Counted from the stretch's first letter, positions 52,219 through 61,668 are shown. The stretch is DNA of 64,000 bases from Pseudomonas sp. N40(2020) (GCF_014472415.1 NZ_JACSZV010000004.1:186001-250000), one strand, 5' to 3'. The notes: generated from the sequence alone by a model not told the origin. Program-made: numbers and translations.

Positions 52219-54009
52219 TCAGCGCTGGCCGATGGCCTGCGGCGAATGGACGTCTGTGGGAATAAGGCTATCCAGCAAATGCACGCTATACCCCGGAACA
52301 TTCTTCGCATGATGCTTCGCCTGCGATGCCATTTCCGCAAGTTGGCCGGCGTCGAGTTGCGCGCAAGCTTCGGGATGCAAATGCACTACGCCGATGGACA
52401 GTGACAACAATGGGAATTCCTGGCGAATGCCTTGGCGGTTGGGGGCGATGAAGCAGCCGGCTTCGAGGTGTTCGGGGCGGTAGAAGCGACGGCATTGGCT
52501 TTGGAAGTCGTCGAGCAACTGGTTGAGGCGTTTGCGCCAGTCTTCGGGGCCGAGGACGAGGAGGAAGTCGTCGCCGCCGATGTGGCCGACGAAGTCGCGG
52601 GAGGGGTCGACGCGTTCGTTGAGGCACTGCGCCAGACACAGCAGGACTTCGTCGCCGCGGCCGTAGCCGTAGATGTCGTTGAAGGGTTTGAAGCTGTCGA
52701 TGTCGACGTAGCAGATGATTGATTCGCGGGCCTGTTGCAGCAGGCGCGTCAGGCATTGCTGGATCGGCACGTTGCCGGGTAGTAGGGTCAGCGGGTTGGC
52801 GTAGCGGGCTTGCTGGATTTTCAGTTCGGTGATCAGTTTGAGCACGTCGATCACCCGACCGAGGCCGAGATAGCTGCCGTTGAGGGTGATGATGAAGTCT
52901 TCTTCGATCCGCTGACGGGCGCGGCTGGTGATCAGGCGACTGACCTGTTGCAGCGACTGGCTCATTTCCACAGCGAGGAAGTCGTCGTTCATCAGGCGGC
53001 TGATGGGTTTGCGCGCGAACAGGTCGGTGGCGAACGGTTTTAGCAGGGCATCCGAGAGAGAGTGGCGGTGGACGATGCCGCAAGGTTGGCCTTGTTCATC
53101 GAGTACTGCCAGTGAGTTGAGGTTGGCCTGGCGGCGGAAGGCTTCCAGCACGGTGGCGGTCGGCGTATCGCGTGGCACGGCGGGTTGGTCATTGAGAAGG
53201 GCGCTGAGGTCGCTGCCTTCGTCGTTCAGGGCCACGGTGCTGCTGTCGTGTTTAGGCATCAGGGCGCGTGCGTCACGGGGTGGCTGTTCCTGGGGGCGAC
53301 CCAGCAAGTAACCCTGCACCAAGTCAACGCCCATTTCGGTGAGCACCGCCAGTTCTTCCGGCAGTTCGATGCCTTCGGCAATGACTTGCGCCCGGGAGGC
53401 TTTGGCAATCTGCAGGATCGAGCCGACGAATTCTCGCTTCAATGCATCCTGATGAATGCCATCAATGAAATGCCGGTCGATCTTCACGTAGTCCGGACGC
53501 AGCTCTGACCAAAGGCGCAGGCTCGAATACCCGGCGCCGAGGTCATCCAGGGCAATCGAAAAACCCATCGCTCGATAATGATGTAGAGCCGTTTGCAGCA
53601 ACTGGAAGTCGTCGATTGGCGTCTGTTCAGTGAGTTCGATCACTACCTGACTCGGCGGGATGCCGAAGTCTTGCAGCAATTGCAGTGTCCGCCCTGGCTG
53701 ATGCGCCGCTTCGAGCAAGGACTCCGGCGAGACGTTGAGAAACAGTTTGCCCGGCAGTTGCTGTTCGTTAAATCGACGGCAAGCGCTCTGGCGGCAGGCG
53801 ATTTCCAGTTCGCTCAAGCGTCCGGCCTGACGCGCCACCGCGAACAGCGCGATGGGCGAGTGCAGAGGGCTATTGGACGGGCCGCGAGTCAGAGCTTCGT
53901 AACCGAGAATACGTCGCTCAGAGAGGCAGATGATCGGCTGGAACAGGCTGTGTAAACCGCTTTGAGTCAGTATCGAGCTCAAGGCACTCAGCTGTTCGGT
54001 CGTGGTCAT
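52219..54009 (-). CDS. EAL-CBS-GGDEF cyclic-di-GMP protein
   Basis: A 596-residue protein. EAL domain at about 15-250 (LFQPIICLSERRILGYEALT, with the ALTRG form of the motif; VKIDRHFIDGIH; LIVAEGIELPEELAVL-like), two CBS-like segments at about 285-405, and a GGDEF domain at about 425-590 with GGDDF near residue 479. The I-site position five residues before GGDDF reads PSRD instead of R--D, so product inhibition is probably lost. It matches the P. aeruginosa PA3258 arrangement and is followed by prc upstream, as there. Phosphodiesterase, cyclase or both cannot be decided from the sequence. Confidence 0.92.
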   Translation of the reverse strand: MTTTEQLSALSSILTQSGLHSLFQPIICLSERRILGYEALTRGPSNSPLHSPIALFAVARQAGRLSELEIACRQSACRRFNEQQLPGKLFLNVSPESLLEAAHQPGRTLQLLQDFGIPPSQVVIELTEQTPIDDFQLLQTALHHYRAMGFSIALDDLGAGYSSLRLWSELRPDYVKIDRHFIDGIHQDALKREFVGSILQIAKASRAQVIAEGIELPEELAVLTEMGVDLVQGYLLGRPQEQPPRDARALMPKHDSSTVALNDEGSDLSALLNDQPAVPRDTPTATVLEAFRRQANLNSLAVLDEQGQPCGIVHRHSLSDALLKPFATDLFARKPISRLMNDDFLAVEMSQSLQQVSRLITSRARQRIEEDFIITLNGSYLGLGRVIDVLKLITELKIQQARYANPLTLLPGNVPIQQCLTRLLQQARESIICYVDIDSFKPFNDIYGYGRGDEVLLCLAQCLNERVDPSRDFVGHIGGDDFLLVLGPEDWRKRLNQLLDDFQSQCRRFYRPEHLEAGCFIAPNRQGIRQEFPLLSLSIGVVHLHPEACAQLDAGQLAEMASQAKHHAKNVPGYSVHLLDSLIPTDVHSPQAIGQR

Positions 54010-54024
54010 GGCAATCTCTGGCGA

Positions 54025-54077
54025 TAAAAAAAGGACTGGGAGCGCTCTCGATGAAGAGAGTGGCTCCCAGTCCTTTA
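54025..54077 (-). terminator. Terminator between prc and the EAL-CBS-GGDEF gene
   Basis: AAAGGACTGGGAGC (54030-54043) and GCTCCCAGTCCTTT (54063-54076) form a 14-bp perfect stem with an additional inner stem (CTCTC/GAGAG). On the minus strand it is followed by TTTTTTTATCG. It lies 67 bp after the prc stop. Confidence 0.9.
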
Positions 54078-54143
54078 TTGCACGACAGAATGATGACTGT
54101 TTGATGACGATCCGGGGATCGTCAGCATTAAATTGCCATCACC

Positions 54144-56261
54144 TTACTTCTTGGCCACCTGATTGCTCAGTTTCAGGTAATCCAGCAGAACGCGCCCGGT
54201 TTCGCTCAGGTAGGCATCGTCTTCCGGTTTTACCTTGTCCTGCTCGGCTGCCGCGAGGGCGTCTTCGTCTTCTTTCTTCAGCTCTTTGAGCGGTTCTTCG
54301 CCCTTGGCCTTGCGACGGAGGTTCTCCATCACCAGTTGCTTGGCGTCGATGCTGGCGTGCTGGGCACGACGATCCGCTTCATTGAGGCTGACGGTTTTTT
54401 CTTCCATCAGCTTCTGCGCCAGTGCCAGCTTGTCGCGGATGAACACGAACTCGGCATCCTTGGCGGTGCGAGTGTCATGCTCGGACTTGAGCTGTGCCAG
54501 GAACGGCTTGAACGGATCGGCCGCAGGTTTGATTGCGGCCTTGATGGTGTCCCACGGCATGGCTTCCGGCAAAGCACTCTCACCGATTTCCTTGGTGTCG
54601 ATCAGCGACGGGTAGTCGATGTCCGGCAACACGCCCTGATGCTGGGTGCTCTGACCGGAAACCCGGTAGAACTTGGCCAGGGTCAGTTTCAGTTCGCCAT
54701 GGTTCAGCGGCTGAATGGTCTGCACGGTGCCTTTGCCGAAGGTCTGGCCACCGATGATCAGCGCGCGGTGATAGTCCTGCATGGCGCCGGCGAAGATCTC
54801 CGACGCCGAGGCGGACAGGCGGTTGACCAGCAGCGCCATCGGGCCTTTGTAGAACGCACCCGGGTTTTCATCTTCCAGCACGTCGACGCGGCCATCGGCG
54901 TTACGCACGAGTACGGTCGGGCCTTTGTCGATGAACAGGCTGGTCAGCTCGGTGGCTTCCTGCAGAGAACCGCCGCCGTTATTGCGCAGGTCGATGACCA
55001 CGCCGTCGACTTTGTCTTTCTGCAACTCGGTCAGCAGTTTCTTGACGTCGCGAGTGGTGCTCTTGTAGTCCGGATCACCGGCACGGAACGCCTTGAAGTC
55101 GAGGTAGAAGGCCGGGATCTCGATGACGCCGAGTTTGTAGTCCTTACCGTCCTGCTTCAGGTTCAGTACGGATTTTTTCACGGCCTGATCTTCAAGCTTC
55201 ACCGCTTCGCGGGTGATCGGCACAATCTTGGTGGTCTGGTCGTTCGGCGCATTGCTGGCCGGAATCACTTCCAGGCGCACCACGGTGCCTTTCGGGCCGC
55301 GGATCAGCTTGACCACTTCGTCCAGACGCCAGCCGACCACGTCGACCATCTCTTTGTTGCCTTGGGCAACACCGATGATCTTGTCGGCAGGGGCGACCTG
55401 TTTGGTCTTGTCGGCAGGGCCGGCAGGCACCAGACGCACGACTTTCACCTGATCGTTGTCGCTCTGCAACACAGCGCCGATGCCCTCGAGGGACAGGCTC
55501 ATGTTGATGTCGAAGTTTTCCGCGTTATCCGGTGACAGATAGTTGGTGTGCGGATCGTAGGACATGGCGAAGGTGTTGATGTACGCCTGGAAGATATCTT
55601 CCGGACGGGTCTGATCCAGGCGCGACAATTGGTTCTTGTAGCGCTTGGTCAGGGTTTCCTGGATCTGCTTCGGCTCTTTGCCGGCGATCTTCATCCGCAG
55701 CACTTCGTCCTTGACGCGTTTGCGCCACAGGTCGTCAAGATCGGCGGTGGATTTGAGCCAAGGGGCGTCCTTGCGATCGATCAGCAAGGTTTCCTTGGTG
55801 GTGAAGTCCATCTTGTCGACGCCTTTGTTCAGCTCGGCAAGGGCGAAGTCCAGACGCGCCTTGACGCGATCCAGATAGCGCTTGTAGATGGTGAACCCGG
55901 CGTTGAGGTCGCCGCTTTTGAGGAAGTCGTCGAACTGGGTCTTCCACTTGTCGAATTCGGCGATGTCGCTGGCCATGAAATAGCTGCGCGACGGATCCAG
56001 CAGCTTGAGGTAGCTGTCGTAGATGATCACCGAGCGCGCATCGTCGAGCGGCGGCTTGCTGTAGTGGTGACGCTTGAGCAACTCGACGACGTTCAGGCTG
56101 GCGATGACTTCATCGCGATCAGGCTGCAATTTGTCCCAGCTGTTGGCTGCGAATGTATTGCCCGACACCGGCAACAGGCCGATGCCGATGAAAAGAGCGA
56201 GGGCGGTGCTGGGGAGCAAATGCTTCATGCTGATTCGACGCGGGGACAATTGATAACGCAT
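54144..56261 (-). CDS. prc: Tail-specific protease (carboxy-terminal processing protease)
   Basis: A 705-residue Prc protease with a signal sequence (MKHLLPSTALALFIGIGLLP; the ATG at 56228 is an alternative start). The N-terminal domain (EVIASLNVVELLKRHHYSKP) is followed by a PDZ domain (about 240-330, GIGAVLQSDNDQVKVVRLVP) and the S41 core with catalytic Ser in LSASASEIFAGAMQDY near 485 and Lys in GQTFGKGTVQT near 509. The C-terminal domain has KEIGESALPEAMPWDTIKAA. It cleaves periplasmic proteins at their C-termini; the Pseudomonas homologue AlgO acts in alginate control. Neighbourhood with the EAL-CBS-GGDEF gene is as in P. aeruginosa. Confidence 0.96.
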   Translation of the reverse strand: MRYQLSPRRISMKHLLPSTALALFIGIGLLPVSGNTFAANSWDKLQPDRDEVIASLNVVELLKRHHYSKPPLDDARSVIIYDSYLKLLDPSRSYFMASDIAEFDKWKTQFDDFLKSGDLNAGFTIYKRYLDRVKARLDFALAELNKGVDKMDFTTKETLLIDRKDAPWLKSTADLDDLWRKRVKDEVLRMKIAGKEPKQIQETLTKRYKNQLSRLDQTRPEDIFQAYINTFAMSYDPHTNYLSPDNAENFDINMSLSLEGIGAVLQSDNDQVKVVRLVPAGPADKTKQVAPADKIIGVAQGNKEMVDVVGWRLDEVVKLIRGPKGTVVRLEVIPASNAPNDQTTKIVPITREAVKLEDQAVKKSVLNLKQDGKDYKLGVIEIPAFYLDFKAFRAGDPDYKSTTRDVKKLLTELQKDKVDGVVIDLRNNGGGSLQEATELTSLFIDKGPTVLVRNADGRVDVLEDENPGAFYKGPMALLVNRLSASASEIFAGAMQDYHRALIIGGQTFGKGTVQTIQPLNHGELKLTLAKFYRVSGQSTQHQGVLPDIDYPSLIDTKEIGESALPEAMPWDTIKAAIKPAADPFKPFLAQLKSEHDTRTAKDAEFVFIRDKLALAQKLMEEKTVSLNEADRRAQHASIDAKQLVMENLRRKAKGEEPLKELKKEDEDALAAAEQDKVKPEDDAYLSETGRVLLDYLKLSNQVAKK

Positions 56262-56366
56262 ATTAGGCCGTCTTTGAAGTCGCCGGTTCTACGAGAGCCG
56301 GTCGCATAATGCAAAAAGCCCGGCGCTACAGCTTCGGGCTCAGTCCAGACTCACTATGGAGGCACT

Positions 56367-57329
56367 GTGAAGGCATTGCAAGGCGTGGAAGGTCAAGTGG
56401 CATGGGTTGAAGAGCCGAGTCCTACGTGTGATGTAGGACAAGTCCGCATCCGAGTGGCGGCAGCCGGCCTCAATCGCGCCGATTTATTACAGAAAGCAGG
56501 GCTTTATCCGCCGCCCCCGGGTGCCAGCCAAGTCCTCGGTCTTGAGTGCTCCGGGGTGATCAGCGAGGTCGGTGCGGGCAGTTCGTGGCACGTCGGCGAC
56601 CGGGTCTGCGCCTTGCTGGCCGGGGGTGGCATGGCCGAAGAGGTGGTCGTCGACGGGCGGCACGTGCTGCCGGTTCCCGAAGGCGTGTCGCTGATCGAGG
56701 CGGCGGCATTACCCGAGGTTTATGCAACGGTCTGGCTGAATGTGTTTCAGCTTGCGGCGCTCAAACCGGGTGAGAAAGTTCTCTTGCACGCCGGGGCAAG
56801 TGGAATTGGTTCAGCCGCTATTCAGCTGTGCAAGGCGTTCGGCAACCCGTGCTGGGTCAGCGTCGGCTCGACCGAGCGTTTGGCTTACTGTGAAGCATTG
56901 GGAGCCCAGGGCGGCGTAGTGCGTACGGATGATCTGGAAAGCCTGCGCGACTTCGGCCCGTTCGATGTGATTCTCGATCCGGTCGGCGGCAACTACTCGG
57001 CGCTCAATCTCAAGCTCATGGCGCTGGATGGGCGTTGGGTATTGATCGGTTTGATGGGGGGGCGTGAGGCGAAGCTGGATCTGGCCCAGGTGTTGGCCAA
57101 GCGCGTGCAATTGCTGGGTTCTACGCTGCGCAGTCGTGACGATCAGTTCAAGGCCGATCTGTTCAGTGACCTGAGTCAGCATGTGTGGCCGTTGTTTGCC
57201 GAAGGACGCTTGAGTCCGCAGTTGGCCAAGGCTTTCCCGGTGAAAGACGCCGAGGCGGCATTTGCCGAGCTGGCGAGCAATACCGTTTCCGGAAAACTGG
57301 TGTTGGTGATTGACGACAGCCTGAGCTGA
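56367..57329 (+). CDS. NAD(P)H quinone oxidoreductase (MDR family)
   Basis: A 320-residue medium-chain reductase of the PIG3/QOR type. GTG start with GGAGG 4 nt upstream. Family blocks: LNRADLLQKAGLYPPPPGAS, LGLECSGVISEVGAG, EAAALPEVYATVWLNVFQLA and the Rossmann motif LLHAGASGIGSAAIQLCKAF, then DVILDPVGGNYSALNLKLMA. No structural-zinc Cys cluster, as in quinone reductases. Divergent from prc. Confidence 0.92.
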   Translation: MKALQGVEGQVAWVEEPSPTCDVGQVRIRVAAAGLNRADLLQKAGLYPPPPGASQVLGLECSGVISEVGAGSSWHVGDRVCALLAGGGMAEEVVVDGRHVLPVPEGVSLIEAAALPEVYATVWLNVFQLAALKPGEKVLLHAGASGIGSAAIQLCKAFGNPCWVSVGSTERLAYCEALGAQGGVVRTDDLESLRDFGPFDVILDPVGGNYSALNLKLMALDGRWVLIGLMGGREAKLDLAQVLAKRVQLLGSTLRSRDDQFKADLFSDLSQHVWPLFAEGRLSPQLAKAFPVKDAEAAFAELASNTVSGKLVLVIDDSLS

Positions 57330-57344
57330 AAGAAAGGCCAGATC

Positions 57345-57423
57345 AAAAGATCGCAGCCTTCGGCAGCTCCTACAGTGGAATGTGTACACCCTGTGGGAGC
57401 TGCCGGAGGCTGCGATCTTTTGC
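57345..57423. repeat. REP doublet
   Basis: AAAAGATCGCAGCCTTCGGC faces GCCGGAGGCTGCGATCTTTT with TCCTACAG/CTGTGGGA inside; it separates the convergent oxidoreductase and HAD genes. Confidence 0.85.
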
Positions 57424-57425
57424 TT

Positions 57426-58079
57426 TTATTTCCAGAGATGGATCGGCCAGCCGGCCTTTTCGGCATGTTCAAGCAGCACCGGATCCGGATTGACCACGTG
57501 CGGGAAATCCACCTTCAGCAACAACGGCAGGTCATTGCGTGAGTCGGAATAGAAACTCGCGCCCTCCAGGTTTTCCTCTTCAGCATCCAGCCACTCAAGC
57601 AAGCGGGTGATCTTGCCTTCGCGGTAAGTCAGGGTGCCGACGGTATGGCCGCTGTACACGCCATGCGCGACTTCCAGTTCGATGCCGAGGACTTCGTCGA
57701 TGCCCAACCGATCGGCAATCGGCTTGACCAGATGCGTGCCCGATGCCGAGATCACCAGAATCCGGTCCCCGGCCTTGCGGTGGGCGGCGATGGTTTTGGT
57801 CGCGTCGCTGAAGATGATCGGTTCGATGAAGTCTTCAACCCACGGGCCGACCAAGTGCTCGACTTCTTCTGGGGTACGGCCGATCAGTGGTTCGAGGCTG
57901 AAGTCCATGTAGTCTTCCATGCGCAATTTGCCATGGCTGTAGGCATCCATCAGCTCGTTGTTTTTGCGCATGTACGATTCGGGGTCGACCCAGCCCAAAC
58001 GGCCCATCTGCTCGCTCCAGAGGGTGGCGCAGTCGCCGTGGATGAGGGTTTCGTCCAGATCAAAAATTGCCAGGGCCAT
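57426..58079 (-). CDS. HAD-superfamily (IB) phosphatase
   Basis: A 217-residue HAD hydrolase of the SerB-like IB group. Motif I is MALAIFDLDETLIHGDCATL (DLDET with nucleophile Asp), motif II in RILVISASGTHLVKPIADRL, motif III Lys in TYREGKITRLLEWL and motif IV in FYSDSRNDLPLLLKVDFPHV. The 34-bp gap from the ABC ATPase gene and same orientation suggest it is the last gene of that operon. A substrate phosphate ester released by the phosphodiesterase-like enzyme of the same operon is a reasonable but unproven guess. Confidence 0.9.
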   Translation of the reverse strand: MALAIFDLDETLIHGDCATLWSEQMGRLGWVDPESYMRKNNELMDAYSHGKLRMEDYMDFSLEPLIGRTPEEVEHLVGPWVEDFIEPIIFSDATKTIAAHRKAGDRILVISASGTHLVKPIADRLGIDEVLGIELEVAHGVYSGHTVGTLTYREGKITRLLEWLDAEEENLEGASFYSDSRNDLPLLLKVDFPHVVNPDPVLLEHAEKAGWPIHLWK

Positions 58080-58113
58080 CAGTGCAGTTCTCTCTTCAAC
58101 GTCAGCAAAGTCA

Positions 58114-59103
58114 TCAGGCTACCTCACACAGGGCCGTCGGATCGATGGAAAGTGCCAGACGCTGACCGTCGGGGTGCAGATCGGCGGCCGAACGGTTGAG
58201 CACATCCACCACCAACTCTACGCCGCGCGCTTCGACGCGATAGCGGATGACGTTGCCGAGCAGGCTGTGGCTGCGGATCTGTGCGTCGAGTTCGCCGTTC
58301 AGGCTCAGTTCGATGGCTTCCGGGCGAATGGCAATGCGGTGGTTGATCGGGCGCTGCAACAGCTTCGACGCGTCGTCTGCATCGAGCAGGTTGTAGTTGC
58401 CGATGAAGCCGGCGGCGAACACATCGACAGGCGCGGTGTACAGGGTTTCGGCGTCGCCGCTCTGTACGATTTTCCCCTGATTCATCAGGAAAATCCGGTC
58501 AGACATGGTCAGCGCTTCTTCCTGATCGTGGGTGACGAAGATCGTGGTCAGGCCGAGTTCCCGCTGGATCTGACGGATCTGTTCGCGCAGGTGCTTGCGA
58601 ATCCGTGCATCGAGGGCCGACAGCGGCTCATCCAGCAGCAATAGGCGCGGACGAGTCACCAGCGAACGGGCGAGGGCAACGCGCTGGCATTGGCCGCCGG
58701 AAAGCTGATGGGGATAGCGACTGGCGAAGTCGTTCAGTTCAACCAGTTTCAACACTTCGGCAACGCGTTTATGGCTGTCGTCGGCATTGACCTTTTGCAT
58801 GCGCAGACCGAAGGCGACGTTCTGTTCGACGGTCATGTTGGGAAACAGCGCGTAGCTTTGGAACACCATGCCGATGCCACGTTTCTGCGGGCTCAGCGGC
58901 ACGATGTCGACGCCATCGAGCAGGATCTTGCCGCCATCGACCGGCGTCAGCCCGGCGATGCAACGTAGCAGGGTGGATTTGCCGCAACCGGACGGGCCGA
59001 GCAGGGTGACGAATTCGCCCTTGTTTATTTCGCAGTCGATGTCGCTGAACACCGTGGTGCCAGCGTAGTTTTTTTGAAGATGTTGGACGCTGACATAGCT
59101 CAT
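58114..59103 (-). CDS. ABC transporter ATP-binding protein
   Basis: A 329-residue ATPase of the PotA/PhnT/Fe-uptake type. Walker A LLGPSGCGKSTLLRCIAGLT, Q-loop LSPQKRGIGMVFQSYALFPN, signature LSGGQCQRVALARSLVTRPR, Walker B LLLLDEPLSALDARIRKHLR and switch His in TIFVTHDQEEALTMSDRIFL. The C-terminal TOBE-like domain has INHRIAIRPEAIELSLNGEL. It overlaps the second permease gene by 4 bp. Energises import of a substrate bound by the protein at 61669. Confidence 0.95.
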   Translation of the reverse strand: MSYVSVQHLQKNYAGTTVFSDIDCEINKGEFVTLLGPSGCGKSTLLRCIAGLTPVDGGKILLDGVDIVPLSPQKRGIGMVFQSYALFPNMTVEQNVAFGLRMQKVNADDSHKRVAEVLKLVELNDFASRYPHQLSGGQCQRVALARSLVTRPRLLLLDEPLSALDARIRKHLREQIRQIQRELGLTTIFVTHDQEEALTMSDRIFLMNQGKIVQSGDAETLYTAPVDVFAAGFIGNYNLLDADDASKLLQRPINHRIAIRPEAIELSLNGELDAQIRSHSLLGNVIRYRVEARGVELVVDVLNRSAADLHPDGQRLALSIDPTALCEVA

Positions 59104-59900
59104 TCGCTTTTGTCCTTGTTCAGAATGTTGGCGATCCAGGTCAGGACCAGCACGAATAAGAAGTAGGAGATGACCAGCGCACTGGTGAAGTGGCCGCTGC
59201 TGTTGCGCATGTTGTTCAGATAAACCTGCAGGGTTTCGTAGCGGGTGCCGACGAGGATGTTGGCGAAGACGAACTCACCGAACAGGAACGAGAACGACAG
59301 CAGCAACGCCACCATCAGGCCTTTGCGCAGGTTCGGCAGCACCAACAGAATTGCTGCCTGAAAGGTGCTCGCGCCGAGCAGTTGGGCGGCGTCCATCAGG
59401 TCGCGCAGATTGATCGCTTGAAGGTTGTTGGTGATCGCCCGGTACATGAACGGCAGCGCCACGGTGAAGTAGCAACCGATCAGAATCCACGGCGTACCAA
59501 CCATCGCCATTGGCCCGGAACCGTAGAGCTGCAACAGGCCGACCGACGACACCACTGGCGGCACCGCGAAGGGCAGCAGGATCAGGATGTTCATCAGCGC
59601 ATCGAGTTTGGGGAAGTGGTAATGCACCACAAACAGCAGCGGCAGGATCAGCACCACCGACAGCACCAACGCGCCGACGCACACCAGCAATGACTGGCCG
59701 AAGGCGTGCAGGAAGCGTGGATCGCTCCACAACTGGATGTACCACTTGAAGGTAAAGCCGCTGGGCAGAATGGTCGCCGACCAACTGCTGGCGATTGAGT
59801 AAATCAGTGTGCCCACAAGCGGTGCCAAGAGGATGGCGAACAGCAGGTAGACCACGACGCGGTGGTAGAGGCCGGCCGGGCCGGATTCAACGCGAGACAT
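59100..59900 (-). CDS. ABC transporter permease, second subunit
   Basis: A 266-residue permease with six helices. The cytoplasmic EAA-type loop is AINLRDLMDAAQLLGASTFQ then AAILLVLPNLRKGLMVALLL, which docks to the ATPase. Overlaps both neighbours (14 bp with the first permease, 4 bp with the ATPase). Family: binding-protein-dependent permeases of the putrescine/phosphonate/iron branch. Confidence 0.94.
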   Translation of the reverse strand: MSRVESGPAGLYHRVVVYLLFAILLAPLVGTLIYSIASSWSATILPSGFTFKWYIQLWSDPRFLHAFGQSLLVCVGALVLSVVLILPLLFVVHYHFPKLDALMNILILLPFAVPPVVSSVGLLQLYGSGPMAMVGTPWILIGCYFTVALPFMYRAITNNLQAINLRDLMDAAQLLGASTFQAAILLVLPNLRKGLMVALLLSFSFLFGEFVFANILVGTRYETLQVYLNNMRNSSGHFTSALVISYFLFVLVLTWIANILNKDKSE

Positions 59901-60723
59901 GGTAGCTCCTCTTCAACAGCAGTTGATGCACGACGGTCACGATGGTCATCAGCGCCACCAGCACCACGGCCAGCGCACTGGCCAGATTCGGATCCAGGGA
60001 GATATCGCCGGAGACCATCGCCGCGATGCGGATCGGCAGCACGTTGAAGTTGCCGGTGGTCAGTGCATACACCGTGGCGTAGGCGCCGAGGGCGTTGGCC
60101 AGCAGGATCACGAACGTGCCGAGCAGCGCGGGGGTCAAGACCGGCAGACCGATGTGCCGCCAGAACTGCCAGCCGTTGGCTCCGAGCAATTCGGCGGACT
60201 CGCGCCAGTCTTCGCGCAAGGCATCGAAGGCCGGGTAGAGCAACAACACGCCGAGGGGGATCTGGAAGTAGGTGTAAAGGATGATCAACCCGGTTTTCGA
60301 GTACAGGTTGAAGTCCTCGATGATCCCGGCCTGCTTCAACATGATGGTGATGCTGCCGTTGAAACCGAGCAGGATGATGAACGCGAAGGCCAGAGGCACG
60401 CCGGCAAAGTTGCTGGTCATGTTGGCGAAGGCATTCACGAAGTTGCGCAGTTTCGAGTCGACCCGGCGCAGGGAGTACGCACCGAGCACGGCGATGATGA
60501 TGCCGAATACACTCGACCAGAAACTGATTTCCAGGCTGTACTGGATCGCCTGTCGGTAGAACTTCGAACTGAAGATCTTGCTGAAGTTTTCCAGGCCCCA
60601 ACCAGACTCTTCCGATTGCAGGCTGTTGATCATCACCCAGATCAGCGGGGCGATTTCAAACACGATAAAGAACAGTGCGAAGGGCACCAGGCACAGTGCC
60701 GCCAGCCATTTGCCGCGAGTCAT
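59887..60723 (-). CDS. ABC transporter permease, first subunit
   Basis: A 278-residue permease. The start at 60723 (MTRGKWLAALCLVPFALFFI) lies 5 bp after the phosphodiesterase stop; a longer frame from 60750 overlaps that gene. The EAA loop DALREDWRESAELLGANGWQ and LPVLTPALLGTFVILLANAL are clear. With the second permease it forms a heterodimeric channel. Confidence 0.94.
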   Translation of the reverse strand: MTRGKWLAALCLVPFALFFIVFEIAPLIWVMINSLQSEESGWGLENFSKIFSSKFYRQAIQYSLEISFWSSVFGIIIAVLGAYSLRRVDSKLRNFVNAFANMTSNFAGVPLAFAFIILLGFNGSITIMLKQAGIIEDFNLYSKTGLIILYTYFQIPLGVLLLYPAFDALREDWRESAELLGANGWQFWRHIGLPVLTPALLGTFVILLANALGAYATVYALTTGNFNVLPIRIAAMVSGDISLDPNLASALAVVLVALMTIVTVVHQLLLKRSYHVSR

Positions 60724-60728
60724 GGCAT

Positions 60729-61535
60729 TCACTTGAGCAGCTCCCGGCACACAGGTTTGTCATGGGGCACGCCGAGCAGTTCGCAGACCGTGCCGCAGAT
60801 TTCGGTCTGCTTCGGTGCAGCGTCTGCGTTGAGGCTGAAGGCGTCGCCGAGAACAAACAGCGGCACCTGGCGTTCTTCCGGCAGCAGGCCGTTGTGCGAG
60901 CGGTCGTTGTTCATGCCGTGATCGGCGGTCACCAGTACCTGATAACCGGCGTCGAGCCAGGCCTGTAAGTAGTCAGCGAGGATGATGTCGGCGAAACGCG
61001 CGCTGTTGCGGTATTGCGGGGTGTCGAGGCCGTGCTTGTGGCCGGCGTCGTCGATGTTCATCGGGTGAATCAGCAGGAAGTCAGGCGTGTGCCGCAGGCG
61101 CAGGTTTTCGGCGTCGGCGAACAGGTGTGAATCCGGGTAGTGATCGTTCCAGTAGAAGTGGCCGTGCTGGATCGGCAGTGATGGATCGTCAGTGTGGCGG
61201 TCGCGGGCGGCCACAAACGGCGAGCGGTTATACAACTCGCTGACCCAGTGATAGGCCGCCGCGGCAGTTTTCAGGCCGGCGTCACGCGCGTAGTGATAGA
61301 TGCTGCGCTGGTTGGACAGGCGCGAGACGTCGTTGTGAACGATTCCGCTGTCGATCGGCGGCACGCCGGTGAGGATGCATTCGTAAAGTGGTCGGGACAG
61401 GGCGGGCAACTCGCACTCCAGTTTGTAGAGTGCGGCGCGTCCTGCGCCAACGTAAGCCTGCAGATGCCCCATGGCGTGACGCGCGACTTCGTAGTTGAGG
61501 CCGTCGAGCACGACAAGGATGACGTTGTGCTTCAT
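60729..61535 (-). CDS. Alkaline phosphatase superfamily (phosphodiesterase/pyrophosphatase-like) enzyme
   Basis: A 268-residue cytoplasmic enzyme starting MKHNVILVVLDGLNYEVARH at 61535. The fold is that of type I phosphodiesterases, nucleotide pyrophosphatases and phosphonoacetate hydrolase: metal Asp in VVLDGLN, nucleophile Ser or Thr in ELPALSRPLYE, later metal residues in NIDDAGHKHGLDTPQY and LVTADHGMNNDRSHN. There is no signal peptide, so it works on the imported substrate. Lying between the binding-protein and permease genes of the operon, it probably hydrolyses a P-O or P-C bond of that compound. The exact reaction is not shown. Confidence 0.9.
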   Translation of the reverse strand: MKHNVILVVLDGLNYEVARHAMGHLQAYVGAGRAALYKLECELPALSRPLYECILTGVPPIDSGIVHNDVSRLSNQRSIYHYARDAGLKTAAAAYHWVSELYNRSPFVAARDRHTDDPSLPIQHGHFYWNDHYPDSHLFADAENLRLRHTPDFLLIHPMNIDDAGHKHGLDTPQYRNSARFADIILADYLQAWLDAGYQVLVTADHGMNNDRSHNGLLPEERQVPLFVLGDAFSLNADAAPKQTEICGTVCELLGVPHDKPVCRELLK

Positions 61536-61575
61536 AGGGGCGGTGACTCCGAAAACAAGGCTAGGACCGAACGTT

Positions 61576-61661
61576 GTAGGAGCTGGCGAAGCCTGCGATC
61601 TTTTGACTTTGCCTTTCAAGAGCAAGATCAAAAGATCGCAGCCTGCGGCAGCTCCTACAGA
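61576..61661. repeat. REP doublet inside the ABC operon
   Basis: TGTAGGAGCTGGCGAAGCCT faces the inverse of GCAGCCTGCGGCAGCTCCTA around AAGATC-rich sequence. It lies between the binding-protein gene and the enzyme gene, where REP structures commonly stabilise the upstream message. Confidence 0.85.
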
Positions 61662-61668
61662 TGAAGGA

